Source of the DNA: Immersiella caudata
Taxonomy: Eukaryota; Ascomycota; Sordariomycetes; Sordariales; Lasiosphaeriaceae
Assembly (NCBI GenBank): GCA_030512335.1
Contig: JAULSU010000006.1
Coordinates: 744,001 to 808,000, forward strand
Length of the DNA stretch: 64,000 nt
Direction: 5' to 3'
In this document: positions 33,149 to 46,200 of the stretch, piece after piece
How positions within the stretch are numbered: position 1 is the first letter of the stretch
How the letters are laid out: the number at the start of each line of letters is the position of its first letter
Translations under genes and position numbers: made by a program
The notes under the pieces: generated by a model
Database searches by the model: none
What the model was told of the DNA's origin: nothing
What the model saw: only the letters and a program-made list of their open reading frames with translations

Positions 33149-35116
33149 TCAGCGTGATACTCCCATGGATGTATCCAACCACGGCGTGAGAAACGACACA
33201 GCCCTAGCTCCCCATCGGAGACTAGACTCATACTCGGCAAAAAACTCCAGTATAGTCCCCCTGAATTCGGCTGTCTGATTCCTCTTGAAGCGCTCGCACA
33301 CGGTTGCAGTCAATGACAACTGTGTGTCAGCCACCACCCGTGGTTGAATATCTCGCTGGAGCCGCTCAGCAAGTCTGAAGAGCGAACTCCAGAGAAGCAG
33401 CGCAAGTAGAGTTGCATCCGGCGGCAGGGGTGCGAGTGTCCATTCGATATCCCAGAATCGTTGTCCGAAGCCAACAGCATCCCTGAACATGTATGTATTT
33501 CCGACCAAGAGCTGCCTCATGATTTCGGACCTGTTGTCAAAGTTCGGGCTTTGGGGGTTCAGCAGCTGATAAGCGAACCCCGACAACTTGTCATCTGCGG
33601 CGATGAGTTCTTCGTGGTCGTATAATATTGCGCAAGCGGAAAAGACAGCATACACGTCGACGTTGGACTGTGCGAGTGTGTAGATGCTCTCTGATAAACC
33701 AGGATCGAACACGTCTCAAACTGGTATGCGTTTCGTTCCCGAGACGGCTAAAGCATGCTGAAAGATGAACTCGATCATCTCTCTGTTCGAACCGTGAAGA
33801 GCAAAGTAGGCCGCCGAGCCCATCTGCACGCGAGACGATTCGAGATATTCGCGGAGAGTGTAGTGTGCAAAGGTCAGAAAGCTTTGCCCTTCCACGGGGT
33901 CGGAAAAGCAACCAGACAACCGCAGATGTCTTGGAGTGTTTCGAGTGTGTAAAAGCAGTTGCTACGCCCGCTGCGAGCAGCGTATGTGTCGAGTATCAGC
34001 GTGTGTGGTAGTCTAGCCTGATGCCAGTGGTCGTAGAGCCAGTAATGAAAACAGAGCATCTGAAGGACGTGGCGGACTAGCGGCCAGTCCTCTTTCGCGA
34101 TGGATGTGAGGATCCGATTATAAGTGTCTTCCAGAGAGTGCGGTAGGTGATAGAGGACATTGACAGCCTCTTCGACGCTGGCGGCATGCTTCAAAACGTC
34201 CAGCCGGCAGATGGCCAACCGAAACATCCCTTCGGATTCCTTTGAAAGTTTGCTGATCACCTCTTCTCGGAAATTAAGCGGCCAGCCCCCAAATCTCGGA
34301 GCTGATTCAATCATTCTTCTGACTGAGACTGCAAGGTCCCTTTCCACAGATGGATGAGCCATTGACAGAGGCAAAGCTATGCCGACCATAGTTTGCTGGA
34401 TATCTGCGTATTTGCGACTGGTTGCAAGCAAACGAACTTTGCGGAACCGAATGTCCGTTGCCAAGGTTCGAAGCAGAGCAAGAAGCGGAGTGGTTGGCCG
34501 GCTCTCGTCAAGAGCATCGATAGTGACGAACACCTGATCAAACCACACCAGCGACTGTTCGAGGCAGCTGAGTATCTCGACTTGTTTTGGCTGACCCCCT
34601 CGTTGGTATATCCTGCGGAGATGATTGGGGACTTTTCCAGCGGTTCGGCAAAGCTGGCTCACAATCCAGCTGAGGAACGATAGCGATTCGTCCTTGTTTC
34701 GCAAATGGTGGTAGTAATAGTAGACCGACACCCAATGATCCTTGCGTGGCTGGTCGCAGACTTGGCGCAGTTCCTCAATCAGATGAGCAGCTAATACTGT
34801 TTTCCCGGAGCCAGGGATACCGTGAATCCACAAGCACTGGCTGTCCAGGTTGACCCATTCAGACCATTCCGGTGTTTCGGTTACCCAGTCACAAGTTCCT
34901 TCCTCAACGAGTCCGATAGACATGTTGTGTATTGGTGAAGGATCATCATGTTGTAGCCATTCCAACATAGCGTGCCTCTGGGAATCTGGGACGTGTCGTC
35001 AGTACTCTATGATCTTTCCCAAGGAATAGTTTTCAACACCAACCTGTCAATGCCTCCTGGACGTGCGGTACATCTTGTTTTATGCCTTGAAGATCCTGCC
35101 TGGCGAAAAGGTTAGT

Positions 35117-35152
<36 letters not shown>

Positions 35153-35633
35153 CTGAAACCCATTTTGAGAGTCCCAACTTGCCAAATCTCAGCCGAGAAT
35201 GTTGTGTTGATTGTGGTCTTGTGCTGGACAATGCGAGCCAGGAGCTCTCTCGCTCGGCTTTGTTTCAACGGCCACGCTAGCAGCTTGAGCATGATCTCGG
35301 CTTTTTGGCGCTTCGACTTGGCGTCTTGAGCGTTGGATAAAATATGCCATGGTAACAGACCTTCTAGTTCCTTGACCGCGATGTAGCACCCTGTGACAGC
35401 GCCATCCTGGCCACTCAACTTCTCTAGGAACTCGACTGAATCTGGGTTATGTTGCTGAAGGAAGTGCAGGCTATCGAACAAGGCCCTGGTACTGGAGATC
35501 TCAATAAGATCGCGCGGAGGTCTTGTGGACAGTCCTTCAGGCTCTCGATGCAAAGCTTGCAGACGGTCAAAATGCGATTGGCTAGCTGGACTACAGCAAA
35601 GACGCTTGCTGCAACCCCAAAGGCCTCCGCCAT
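33149..35633 (-). pseudogene. SesA-NACHT STAND (NLR-like) gene, disrupted
   Basis: Fungal NLR-type signalling ATPase in decay. The N-terminal SesA-like domain starts at ATG 35633 (MAEAFGVAASVFAVVQLANR) and continues through DSLHFLQQHNPDSVEFLEKL and PLKQSRARELLARIVQHK. Then a linker, QDLQGIKQDV ... EALTDSQRHAMLEWL, leads to a NACHT NTPase with Walker A GIPGSGKT, Walker B VFVTIDALDE, and LLATSRKYADIQ and SLEDTYNRIL motifs. Lesions: a one-base shift at about 35506, a one-base shift in a four-T run at about 33905, and an in-frame TGA at 33718-33716, each with clear homology continuing past it. Two introns are implied: about 35186-35100 (containing A33) and about 35046-34988. No ankyrin, WD or TPR repeats are seen at the C-terminus. 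In fungi such proteins act in nonself recognition and cell death. Confidence 0.8.
35118..35150 (+). repeat. A33 homopolymer (polypyrimidine on coding strand)
   Basis: Thirty-three uninterrupted A residues, read as T33 in the orientation of the NLR pseudogene. It lies in its predicted first intron, about 18 bases before the CCAG acceptor. Confidence 0.95.
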
Positions 35634-35993
35634 TCTTCAGGCTTTTGCAAGCTTCGGCCAAGACGAGGGGCGATGTCTGTTGTTCTTGACGGAGTTTTGG
35701 GAAGGGGGGCGATATGTTGTTGCAGTGCGACGGTTTTGCTGAATGCGGAGGCCGCCTGCCGCCTGAGCATCTGGTTGGCGGTCAAATTTTGCCTGAGACA
35801 CCGCCCTCCTCCTCCTAGCTTCAGCCCATTGCCAGCAGTGTGCCAATTAGATTCAAGAAAATTGCAGATAGCGCTTTGGACCACCACAAGCAGTCTGCAG
35901 ACACCCGAAACCCAAGCGTCGTCGAGCAACCGATCTACCTGAAACCATTCGATTACCGCTATTTCTAGTCACGGTGTCTGTGTCCATGTCGGT
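35634..35993. other. Spacer between the two pseudogenes
   Basis: 360 bp between the NLR start and the CorA-like C-terminus. No motif recognised. Confidence 0.4.
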
Positions 35994-37200
35994 TCAACAA
36001 CAGGATATCCGCATCTTTTTAATCTTTCCCGACATCTTTCCCGACAAGTTGTGTGCCATCGTCTTGATTTTCTCCTTGATCCCAACAATCGAAGTGTTGT
36101 GCTCAAATCTCCCGCTGTAAAAGCCGTACAGTATCAGCAAAGCCATGGTGCAAGGCACGGAAAAGGCCCAGTAGACCCAAAACTGCGGAGACCCTGGCTC
36201 GTCGTTCTCGGTCTAGTAGAGCGAAGGGATGGAGAAGGGCGTCGCAAAGAATGCGCCGGGCAGGAAAACCAAATTCATGACGGCGAGGACCTTCATTGAT
36301 ACGCTGTCTTGTTTCGTGGCGGCTGCACTCTGGTTGGTAAGGTTGAAAACCTGAAAGTCGTGAGTGTCTGTTCGGAGCATATCAGTGGTGTCACTTACCG
36401 CCTGCAACTGAGTCCTCGCCCGTACTTCTCTCGGCGTCACGCAGACCGTGGAGAGGCTTTTCGTAAATCCTATCGATCCAGCGAGCGGCTTCCACGATGG
36501 CGACATAGCGCAGGAACTAGGGGTACCGGGCAAGTTCAAGATGATCTGAGGTGGTCTGGACGTATGCTCCGAGTGTGCCGTCACGATCGTGCACGCTGTC
36601 GGAAACGCGAGGAATGATGATGCCTTGGGTTCGACTTGTCGAGGAACTATGCGACCAAATCGAGAAGGCGGAGATGGTAGCGAGGCAGGACGTGACGGTA
36701 TCCTCGTTCGTTTTGAATGTCGCAAAGCCGTAGGACTCGCGGCGGGGTATGGAGAGAGTGTAGGGGTCTAGATGAAAGCCGTGGAAAAGCAGGTGGAAGG
36801 TTTTTTGGGCATAAGCAGTTCGCCGGACGATTCTCTGTCGATTCGGACAATGACGAAGGATTGAGGCATTCGAATTAAGAATCCCAGGGATCAGCCTCAA
36901 CGCTGGGGTTCGTTCTCTGTGTAGTTTGACATGGTGGTTTTGAGAGGAGCCCGAGGCGGGCACGACGTGGAGAATGGGGATCAGGCTGCTATGGCTGGAC
37001 TGGTCGAAGACCTGCTCCTTTTCGAGTTCGGCTTCTCCATGTTTTCGAAGCCGGTCCATGGTCGGTTTCTTCCAATCGTACGGTTGCTGGCAAAGTGAAA
37101 ATGGGTTCGCAGTCTTTTTCAATTGGGAGATGTAGGTCAGGTGCAGCGATAAAATGCGCCAGACACCTTCCTCCCCATCGATCCAGTCAAACCAAGTCAA
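35994..37200 (-). pseudogene. CorA-like magnesium-transporter-family gene, disrupted
   Basis: The C-terminal part is a fungal CorA-like membrane protein. VSMKVLAVMNLVFLPGAFFATPF is TM1 with the preceding helix; after an in-frame TAG (36215-36213), which sits where Trp is normally followed by TENDEP, the frame continues into the second membrane helix FWVYWAFSVPCTMALLILYGF and a basic tail ending at TGA 35996-35994. Upstream parts include LFHGFHLDPY, TVTSCLATISAFSIW and AYVQTTSDHLELARYP, broken by an in-frame TAG at 36519-36517 and a one-base shift near 36456. A 48-nt GTAAGT...TTTCAG intron lies before VFNLTNQSAAATKQDS. Family members put two helices in the membrane and move divalent cations; this copy cannot. 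The 5' end is not defined. Confidence 0.65.
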
Positions 37201-37256
37201 TCACCGCTTCAGGGTACCTGCCTCCCCTTGAAACGAACAACAACATCATCAACAAT

Positions 37257-37315
<59 letters not shown>

Positions 37316-37316
37316 C
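37257..37316 (+). repeat. (AAC)20 microsatellite
   Basis: Twenty perfect AAC units preceded by interrupted copies from about 37236. It is noncoding as far as seen. Confidence 0.97.
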
Positions 37317-39137
37317 GGTGCGTGATGCATCAACATTTTCAATCACCAGCCAGGAGACCAGTCAGACATCGGATACCCTCTCATATATTTGACACAGCTA
37401 ATTAACAGAGCCTTTTGGCGATCCTCGCCTCAACGCCTCTCGCGCAGTTCGCCAAACTTTCCCTCCTTCAAACCCCGCAGACTCTCTGAACAGGAAGGAG
37501 GTCAGTCCGCTTAGAAAGTGTGAGATTAAGTGGACATCATGTTGGACATATTGACGCAGCGAAAGTATTGTACCGGGCGTGGGTTTGATTAGGCCGCTAT
37601 GAGGTTGAGAGGGGCGCGAGAGGGAGGTTGTGTCAAGGATGTTGACGTATGATAATTTTGCGATGGAATGGAGGTGGGCAATGGGACGTTTTCACTCCTG
37701 GGCATTTAGAGTCACGAGCAAGACAGGAGTGTTGGTTGTGTTTGGGCATCAGCAGTGACATCATTCAGGAAGCTACAGTAAGGCCAAGGGCTGTTCCAAG
37801 CGAATAATAATATCATATCTCAAGTGTGTTTGGGCCGTTGACCCAAATCAGTCGCGGCCACAGGTTCGCGGCCACAGGTGGGTAGCCAGTCAGAATAACG
37901 ATACAAGATAGCGCCATCTCTGCGTTCCGTCCATCCGCGCAATACATTCCCGTTCATCCAAGCAGATAACAATCCGCAGGGTGCCTCCATCGCTGCCCCT
38001 CTCAACAGTCCATGTCTTCATCTAAGGGGAGAAAGGAAGCACAGGTTCCTTGTCGAAGGACCTGCGATGCGTAGCCCGCTCCATCTCCTCCTCTTCCACG
38101 AGCGGCATCTCGGACGACATCATCGACACGAGATGATAGAAGTACTGTCCATCAGGCATATGGGCCAACGAGTGTGAACTTGACAATTGCCAGGCAACCA
38201 GGCGGCCTTCAAGGAGTTTGAAAGGTGTAATGACGAAGATTACGTGCATATCGTACATGTATGCAAGCTGTATATTGGAAGGCCGCATGACTGTAGATGT
38301 TGCCAGCTGGGCCCCTTCTATGAATCCTTTGTGGGCGCCTGTCGGACCCTCCGGAGCGATCGCGACATTTCAAAGAGAAAAACTCTGAAGAAGGCTGCAA
38401 CTAGCGGTCGAACGTTCTATCATCGAAAGCAAAGCATGTTTGTTACTCTCAAGCTTCAGAATTCCAACGCATGGGGCAGATCGAGCCCTTCATAAGTGGA
38501 TGTGCAAGGCCGGATAGACAGGACATAGTGGCGAATCCGCCGACACTGTGTGTCCCTGATCAGGCTTGACTCTCCCCAGCTGAACCATTCCTGAGGCGTT
38601 GGAATAAGGTACACAATGGGTGATCGACCCGAATCCAAGCAAGCTGCAGAGACGGATGGTGGGGGCTTGGTTCCTTGGGACGACGGACGCGATTGTGGGG
38701 CGAACCAGAAGTAATCAACCGAGTTACCTTCAAGTTCGTTTCGACAAGATTCTTGGCTGGACACCTGGCGGCTAGATCTCCACTCAAAGTTTCTTATGAA
38801 TGCTTTTTCATCGGGAATTTCTTCCCAGTGCCGAGGTGTTCCAGGGGTTGGGTGCACCCTTGCCTCCCCCACCTCTCCGGACCGGCCCCACCTCCACAAT
38901 CGGGCGGACTCCGGTGTTCACCCGCCCGTTCACCAGCAACATCAAAGGTCACTCGATTGAGAGATCGATTTTGTTCCAGTTATTATTGTGAGAACAAGCT
39001 GAGGCCCGAGTTTCCAATTGACGCTACTAATAGCTCTCAGGTTCTCTGAAACATTTCGTTGCTGCGGCATTGCGTCGCCGGACTTGGGAATCAGCCTCAC
39101 TCGTATCCACCTCTCAACCGCAAGTCAAGCAGACAAA
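37317..39137. other. 1.8-kb intergenic region
   Basis: Upstream of the dioxygenase gene. Open frames at 38022-39049 have no recognisable domain. The final 120 bases before 39138 have the AC/CT-rich character of a leader. Confidence 0.45.
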
Positions 39138-40266
39138 ATGGCAATCGACAAGAACCAACCAGAGATCCTCTCTCCAGTGCACCTCTTCTCCCATGGCTCG
39201 ACCATGATGCTCGGCGAGGACAGCCCCTCAGCCCGCTACTGGGAAAAGTGCGGTGAGGAGGCCCTCGCCCACGGCATCGAGCATGTCATCATGATGGTAC
39301 GCCCCCCCCTTCTTTCCCACATCAACAAACATCCAACTAACCCCTTAACCCAGGGCGCACATTGGGCGACCTCCCTCCCCGGCGGCGTCCTCATCTCAGC
39401 CAATCCCAAGCCCGGCAAATCCCCCGTCGCCTTCGTCGATCCCTCCAAATACAAGCCCTACGTCCTCAACCCCGACATCGACTACATCCCCACCATCCAA
39501 AACCTCCTTACCACCGCCGGAATCCCCTCCGAGCTCGATCCCACCTTTGACTGTAAATCCCTTTCCCTCCCCCCATACCCTTTTCCCTAGGCAGTCTTCT
39601 CACAATATCCAGGGATCCACGACACCTACCTCGTCCTAATCCGGATGTTCCCTCACGGCTGCCCCCCCACCACAATCATCTCCATGAACTCCCTATTCGA
39701 CCCTCACCTCCACACCGTACGTATTTCCATCTATCGACCCCTCCCGCCCTCCTTCAAGGTACTAACCCCCCGCCCAGGCCATCGGCGCCGCCCTCCGCCC
39801 CCTCCGCTCCCCAGCCCACAAAACCCTCTTCATCGGCTCCGGCGGCGCCGTGCACAACCTCTTCCGCAACGTTTGGACGCCCATGCTCCTCCACCGCGAC
39901 AACTTCGCCCAGCCCACCCCGCCCGAATCATGGGCCCTCACCTTCCGCCAGGAAGTCATCGATACCTTTTGCGCCGGCGCGACAGAGCGCGTCCCCAAAG
40001 ACAAGGCGGTGTACGGGAAGGTGATCAGGAGCGGACGGGGCGTGGGGGGGCCGGTGTTGAGGAGGAAGGTGGTTAGTTTGATGAAGCATCCGCGGTATAG
40101 GGATGCGCATGCTACGGATGATCATTTTATGGCGAATTTGTGGGTGGGGGGGTTGTGTGGTGGGGAGGGGGATAGGGAGGCGGAGGGGTTGTTAGGGGCG
40201 GAGGATTGGGAGTTGACGAATATGTGTAATACGCAGTTTACGATTGGGAGTTGGGAGGGGTATTGA
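39138..40266 (+). CDS. LigB/DODA-type extradiol ring-cleavage dioxygenase
   Basis: Non-heme Fe(II) enzyme of the LigB class. Exons are 39138-39296, 39354-39552, 39613-39716 and 39778-40266, giving 316 residues. Conserved parts: VHLFSHGSTMMLGEDSPS with the first metal-binding His, MMGAHWATS formed across intron 1, DPTFDWIHDTYLVLIRMFP formed across intron 2 (the last acceptor of three AGs restores Trp), FIGSGGAVHNLF with the second His, and DHFMANLWVGGLCGG near the end. Such enzymes open catechol-type rings, for example DOPA or plant phenolics, in aromatic catabolism or betalain-like chemistry. The substrate cannot be inferred. Codon use switches from C-rich to G-rich around the middle of exon 4. 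Confidence 0.88.
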
Positions 40267-43200
40267 GGGGTGTAGGTGATTAGAGAGGGGTGTGGGGGAG
40301 GGTGGTGATGGCGATGGAAGGGCTAGTTGGGCGGGTGTTGGGGGTGGTTATGGGGTTTGTGAGGCACACTTCTTCTGAGGGATGTCGAGGTGGACGGGGT
40401 GGGTTGATGCTGTTCCATGGTGAGAGGGAGAGAAGGAGAGGGAGAGAGGGAGGACATGGCATTGCTACGAAGGAGTTCGATGCACTAGATCGGGTTTTGG
40501 ATATGGAGTTGTTGGGAGATACGAATGTCTTGATGCTCTGCTGGAACCAGAACATAAAGATCGGCTCTTTCGTTGAGTTTGCCATTGCAACTCTCATGTC
40601 TAATTCAGGGCAGATACCGAGCTGCCATGCCACTGCTTCTCCGCGATCAAGCCTGCCCTTCAACAGAACCGTCGGGCTTCATGACTTGATGTCCATCCCG
40701 AAGAAAAAGCACCACGAGAATTTTAAGCAAGAAGCCCCGCGAACAGCCTCTGCTGATCTTACTGCCACCCAACCACTCCTCAACTAACCGATAAAGAATC
40801 GGAAAGTAGGTTTTTCTGATCCCGCTAGCCATCATCCACCTCGCGATCGACACAACCCAAGCACGATGGACATCCTCAAGGACACCATTCAGGGGCATAA
40901 ACATAGCTTCCAAGGAATATCTATCAGATCACTAATCCTAAACACCAAACTCACCAGTCGATCGACGCGGAAATAGCCCCCCTTGTGATCGATACGAAGG
41001 TATATCCTCGCAAGCTTTTCCACAATGATTTTCGTATGTTCGACGTCATTGCGTGCTTGACCATAGGCTTGTACGCTCGAGTGAGTAGCTCGCCCAATAA
41101 TTGGCCACGATAGAGACGTCCGGCTAGGGGAAGGGGAGACGACAGGGTCATCGGCTACAAATATAGAGAAAATGACCGAGAGGTGGGGTGACACGGCAGG
41201 TCAAACCGATGTCCCTGCGCCGTGGTACGCAGGTGGTGATGTTCTGTCTCAGTAAGAGTTCAAGACTGAGTGTTTGGTAGCCTTGCGTGAGCGGGTGAGG
41301 TTGTCGGGATGCTGTTCACTCACAGCTATCTTTGGACCCTGAGATGGCAAATGTGAGGCTGATGGCCGTAGGTGGTAATGTTTCCCGAGACATGGCTGTT
41401 GTGGACAGCCGCGCTTGGCTTGAGGAAATGGTTGGGGCGTGCGGTCCAATGGATCTGAAAGGGCAAGCATCACGTCGCAGTAGGAACCTGTCACGCCTTT
41501 GCGATCTTGAGGCTGCAGAATGAACTGCTTTGATCGCTCCCCAGACTTGGACGAGTCCCGTGCCGCAGCGGGAGGCTGCAGGTACTAAGCCTTCAAGCTG
41601 CCCCGACGCCTTGGTACCGGCGTGAGGGGGCGGAAGAAAAGCTCTTCCGCCCACCTCTGCAACCAAGGCATGGGAGTTCGTGACGTCCGTATGATACGGG
41701 AAAAGACGTCGACTTCCGATCCTACCTTGGGTTCAGTGGCAAGACTGGAGAATCGGAAAAGTGGCTTGGCCCTGCATGCTGTGGAGCGTGGAGGGGCAAG
41801 TGCCGCCGTTCACACACCTCCAAATTGTCCAACTTGTGTGGGAGTGTGGGAGGGCGGAAAGGACGTGCCGTTCCTTCCACTCGCCTTGTCCCACTTCCGA
41901 AGCGGATGTTGTGTTGATTGGTTTCGAGGCCAATGACTGCCGTCACCTCCCAACGTGCAGCGCCACGAGGTCTGCCCCATCGCCCAGGAATACATGATGC
42001 CACTTACAACCCCTGAAACAAGCGACAAGCGAACGGTCCTGGATATCCTCCTTACCAAAATCCTGGCGCTTGCCGGCAATATTTTGTCTGAGAGCTCAAA
42101 GGGTCATGCTATTATGACGTCTGCGCAAGACAGAGTTGCGACAAAAATGATCGCAACGGAATATTTGGGATTGCAGAGATCGGGGGAGCCCTGGTTGAAT
42201 CGAAAGGGTTCATGGCCATTTCGTCATCCAAGCACTTGCCCGAGATGCCTGTGTCGCGCTGTGCGCGCCAACTGTCAGGGCCAGCCACGGAGACACGACG
42301 TAAACATGTCAAGCGCATGTTTTGAACACGGGGCCGCCGGAGGAACTGCATATCGTGCCTGGGCGACGGTCAACGTGTCCGGGATGTGTCCTTCTCAACT
42401 GTCGTCGGAATTTTGGAATCGCACCTGATGACCACCGGGTTTGCTGGAATACCGTGCGCAGGGTAGGGGTCTTTGTGGGAGCTTGACCGTAGAGGAGCGC
42501 ATGGTGCCAGGATTCTGCGATCGGGTTGCCGCCATCGTGCGTTGGAAGCATGTGTGACCTGCAGTCGTAGCGACGAGGATGTGCCTGGACAGACGATGAC
42601 TGACAGCGGGTTGTGTCATCCAAGAATGGGCCGGCGTATTCGTAGATATGGGCCAAGAGTGGAACAGGATTCCGCCGTCACAGGGGATGGGAGGTTGGAG
42701 TTTCGGCGATAGGATTCCTCTGAGGTCTGAGGTACGAAGTTGACGCCGAGTTTGTTGTCAGGGCGTGGTTAGCGAAGCGTACCCTGTAGCGCTACCTAGT
42801 TTTGGAGGGGCACTGAGGCAACCAACCGACACCCCACAACCCGTTTCGCTAGGCTGCGCCTGCCGTGCCTTGCCCAACTATCCCGCGGTAAATTCCAGCC
42901 TGTGGCAAGATTGACGCCTCCTCACCTGCACAATGGCACCCTGATCGACGACTTTCAGCTTCCCTCGTCGCAGAGCCTCCCCATCGAGAATACGATTGGC
43001 TTCGCACCGAGTGTTGCGGATCCATTCAAACAAGACCGATCGAGGTTGGCGCGATCCGAGCCCAATCCGCCCCAGGACCGTCTGTGCGCCTCACCCTGAG
43101 CCTTCCAGACAGGGCTTCTAGAAGCCTGCCCGCACCCAAACACCTGGATAATCGAGGGGGCTTGGGAACCAGGAAAATTCTCTTCCATCGCCAGTTCTCG

Positions 43201-46200
43201 AGCATGTGGAGTGCTTCAATCACGAAACAAGGTCAGACGCGCACCATGTGTCGACGCAACTGACATTGCGGTCTGCTACAACCCAAGAATCTGTGCGGGT
43301 GCAGCGAAGGGGTTGGAATCTTCAAATCGACCAACTTCAAATTCTCGTCCCTGAAAGAGAGCAGCCGGTTGACGTCGAGGGGAGCGTCCGAAATGTTTCG
43401 GGGTGGCTTCTGCCGGGTTTCTCTAATATTTACTTTCCGCCCGCGAACGCGGGCCGTGAACGGGAAACACAGCGGCAGCAGTCCCTGGCATCGGAAGTTG
43501 TGGGAACACTGTCCTCGCTGACCTCACAAAATGGCTGGTGACCTCTCGGCTCCTGTTACACTAGACCAAGTCTCTGGGACGATGCGGGTATCCTTCCTCG
43601 AAGAGGTCGATCTAAAGGCCGCCGCCGCCGATGGCCGTGCTGTCAATTAGCCGGTGAAGATTGCGCTCATCGTGCGCTGCACTGCACTGCACCGCACCGG
43701 CCCTGCTCTGCTTTTGCCGAATCTTTGGCATCTCGGGGGCAATGATTGACGATGCAGCCCATCCGCAAGCGGGCTCTAAGCGCCCGCCGCCCCGAGGCCA
43801 GGAAGCGCTCACCGAGGCTAGCCAAGCTGAAAGTGCCATCTCAAAAAGGTTGCATCCGGCTCTCAGCAGCGTCATGACCCGAACCAGACACCTTGACATG
43901 ACACCTTGACACCTTGCCACGAGCGATGAAGGACGGAGAGCTCACTCGGCGCAGATCGTGGTCGTCTACGTTTCGCTCCGAGGTAGGGGCCCTGCAGCTC
44001 TGTTGCAAGAAGGCATCCATGCACAGAGGAACTCGTTGCAGGCCGACATGGAGGGCACCACGCTGCCGCACGCGCAGGCTCTGACAGGCTGCCGCGCTGC
44101 GTTGCACCACCGACCGTACTCGGGAATGCACACCTCACGGACCCTGCAGCTGGAGGCACAGAAGTGAATCGCAACCGGTGCGGTGCCGCCGCGGGTTCCT
44201 GATCGAGGTCACAGTTGGGGCCCTCGTTGAGGCGCACGAGAAGATGCTCCGACTCAGCGATGGCCACCCTGCGTCGATCCTCGGTCAGCAGGGGGTTTTC
44301 GATCCGGCCTTTCGGGCGGCGAATTCCCCTCCCACCGCTGAAGCCGGTTCAACCTAACAACGCGTACGGATTAGATCCCGCCGGGCTGCAACGGCACGCG
44401 GGAGGCTGGTCGACTGCTACCAATCCCGTCGCAACTTTTCTCCGGCGACAGGCGACCGCCAAGCACGCGAGCGGTGGCAGAGTTCCCGATACTCCTCTCA
44501 TCCGCGTCCGCCAACAGCCCACCGTGGGGCGCTCTTGTTGACGCCAGCTGAGGGACCCGGGAGTTCCAGCTGGGCATGCCGAGTGACGTACGCGGTGGAT
44601 GTGGGACAAGTTCCAGCCAGCACCTAGACGGCAAAAAGATGACGAGTCTTCACCTTGCTTGCAGTTAGAGTCGACCTGCCAGGAAGAGTCTTCAACAACA
44701 AGAAAGCTGAAGGCCCTGGCCAGAATGCTGGGGGTGGAGGTGGCGCTGGACAAGTCTGGGGTGTCTGACCCAATTGACGGGAGCTTGCCGAGGCGCACGC
44801 TCCAAGGGGTCGTGCTGGATCTGATTTGCGCCCAGATCCTGGGCGGCACACCAAGACCCTGGGTTTCGACGCCGCACTTCATCCAAAGTTCAGCGCCCTC
44901 GGCCTCGACCCCCTGGCGACTACAGACTGTGAGCCAGTGATGATCCTCCCCATGCTCGCGCGATATCGACAGACAGCCGCGATCCGACGGACTTGCGCTC
45001 ATCTCGTACTGTTGATTCCGCGAGTTTATCCTTCTGCGACCACTGCGGTCTCTCGTTTCCACCCCTGCAATCTGACTCTCTCCTGTTATTGCCATTCTCG
45101 GTAATTTTGCGGTTGATACCGCATGGCCTTCAGCTGTCGACCTGGGCAACTTCAGCCATATTGATTCCAGCTACACGCGCTTAGCGACGAGACGCTGGAG
45201 GTCTGGCAGAGGGCCATTCTGTCCGCGAAACATGCCAGTGTCGAAACCGTTGGACGCGTCGTGGTGGCCTCGACCGGCCAGACAGACCTCGGTCCCGATA
45301 ACATGGCCATGCCGGTCCTGCATCTAGCCTGTACTTTCGTGCGTGAGGATTCTTGGGCGGAGACGGGATGGTGTGAAAACAGCGACCGGCGCTGCCCTCG
45401 GTGGAGCCCAGAGAGCCCAGCACCCGGACGCTCTCCTCCATGATCGTCATCCCCCACGGGCAAGTGAACCGCAAAAAAGCAACCCACTCCTGGTCCTGCC
45501 TGTCTCCTTCTCCCCCCTCACGGCCGCTGGCTCAGCTGCAGCGAGCCGGAAATCCCTTCGCCTTGCTGTCTCTTCTGTCTTAGTTCCAATGGGACAGACA
45601 CCCGCGTCCCTATCTTACTTGCTCGATCGCCACTGGGCATGTGGAGACCCACGTCCACCCCCCGGCCATGGCACATACGATGCTGCTGTTTTTCTCACCA
45701 CCCGTGGGCCCCCTTACCCAGCAGCGAAGGAAAGCCTGGTACATGCACATCATGCATTCTTGGCACTCCTTCTTCCCCCGTGGCGGGCCGCCCGGGGTCG
45801 CAAGGCAAAGGAAGGGAGTCGGGGGAGTCCTCACGGTGTTTCCAAGCGCCGGTATGTGGGCAATCTATAAAACACACTCCCGTCCGCCCCAGAATCTTTG
45901 CCACCACCAGTCCCAAGCCGTCCTACAATCTTCATGATCTACCGATCTGGAATACATCCCCTCATGCGTTTTTGCGTCTGCAGAGCCGCGCCTCTTCATG
46001 CTTGATCCGCGTTCCAGTCAGAAAGTGCTGCACCGTTTTTGAAGAAACGCAACCTTGCCGAGGCGGTCAAGCAGGCCAGTCCCATACTGCGTAGAAAGCA
46101 GCCTCTAGGAGGGAGACATTGGGCTGCTCGTGCAGGACGCCATACATATCCACCACTCCTTATATCCGCTAAATCTCTCGTCGGCCCCCCCCTTTCAACT

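Noticed and set aside
44349..45149. 266-codon minus-strand frame
   Set aside because: No domain, no intron signals, opposite-strand frames equally long.
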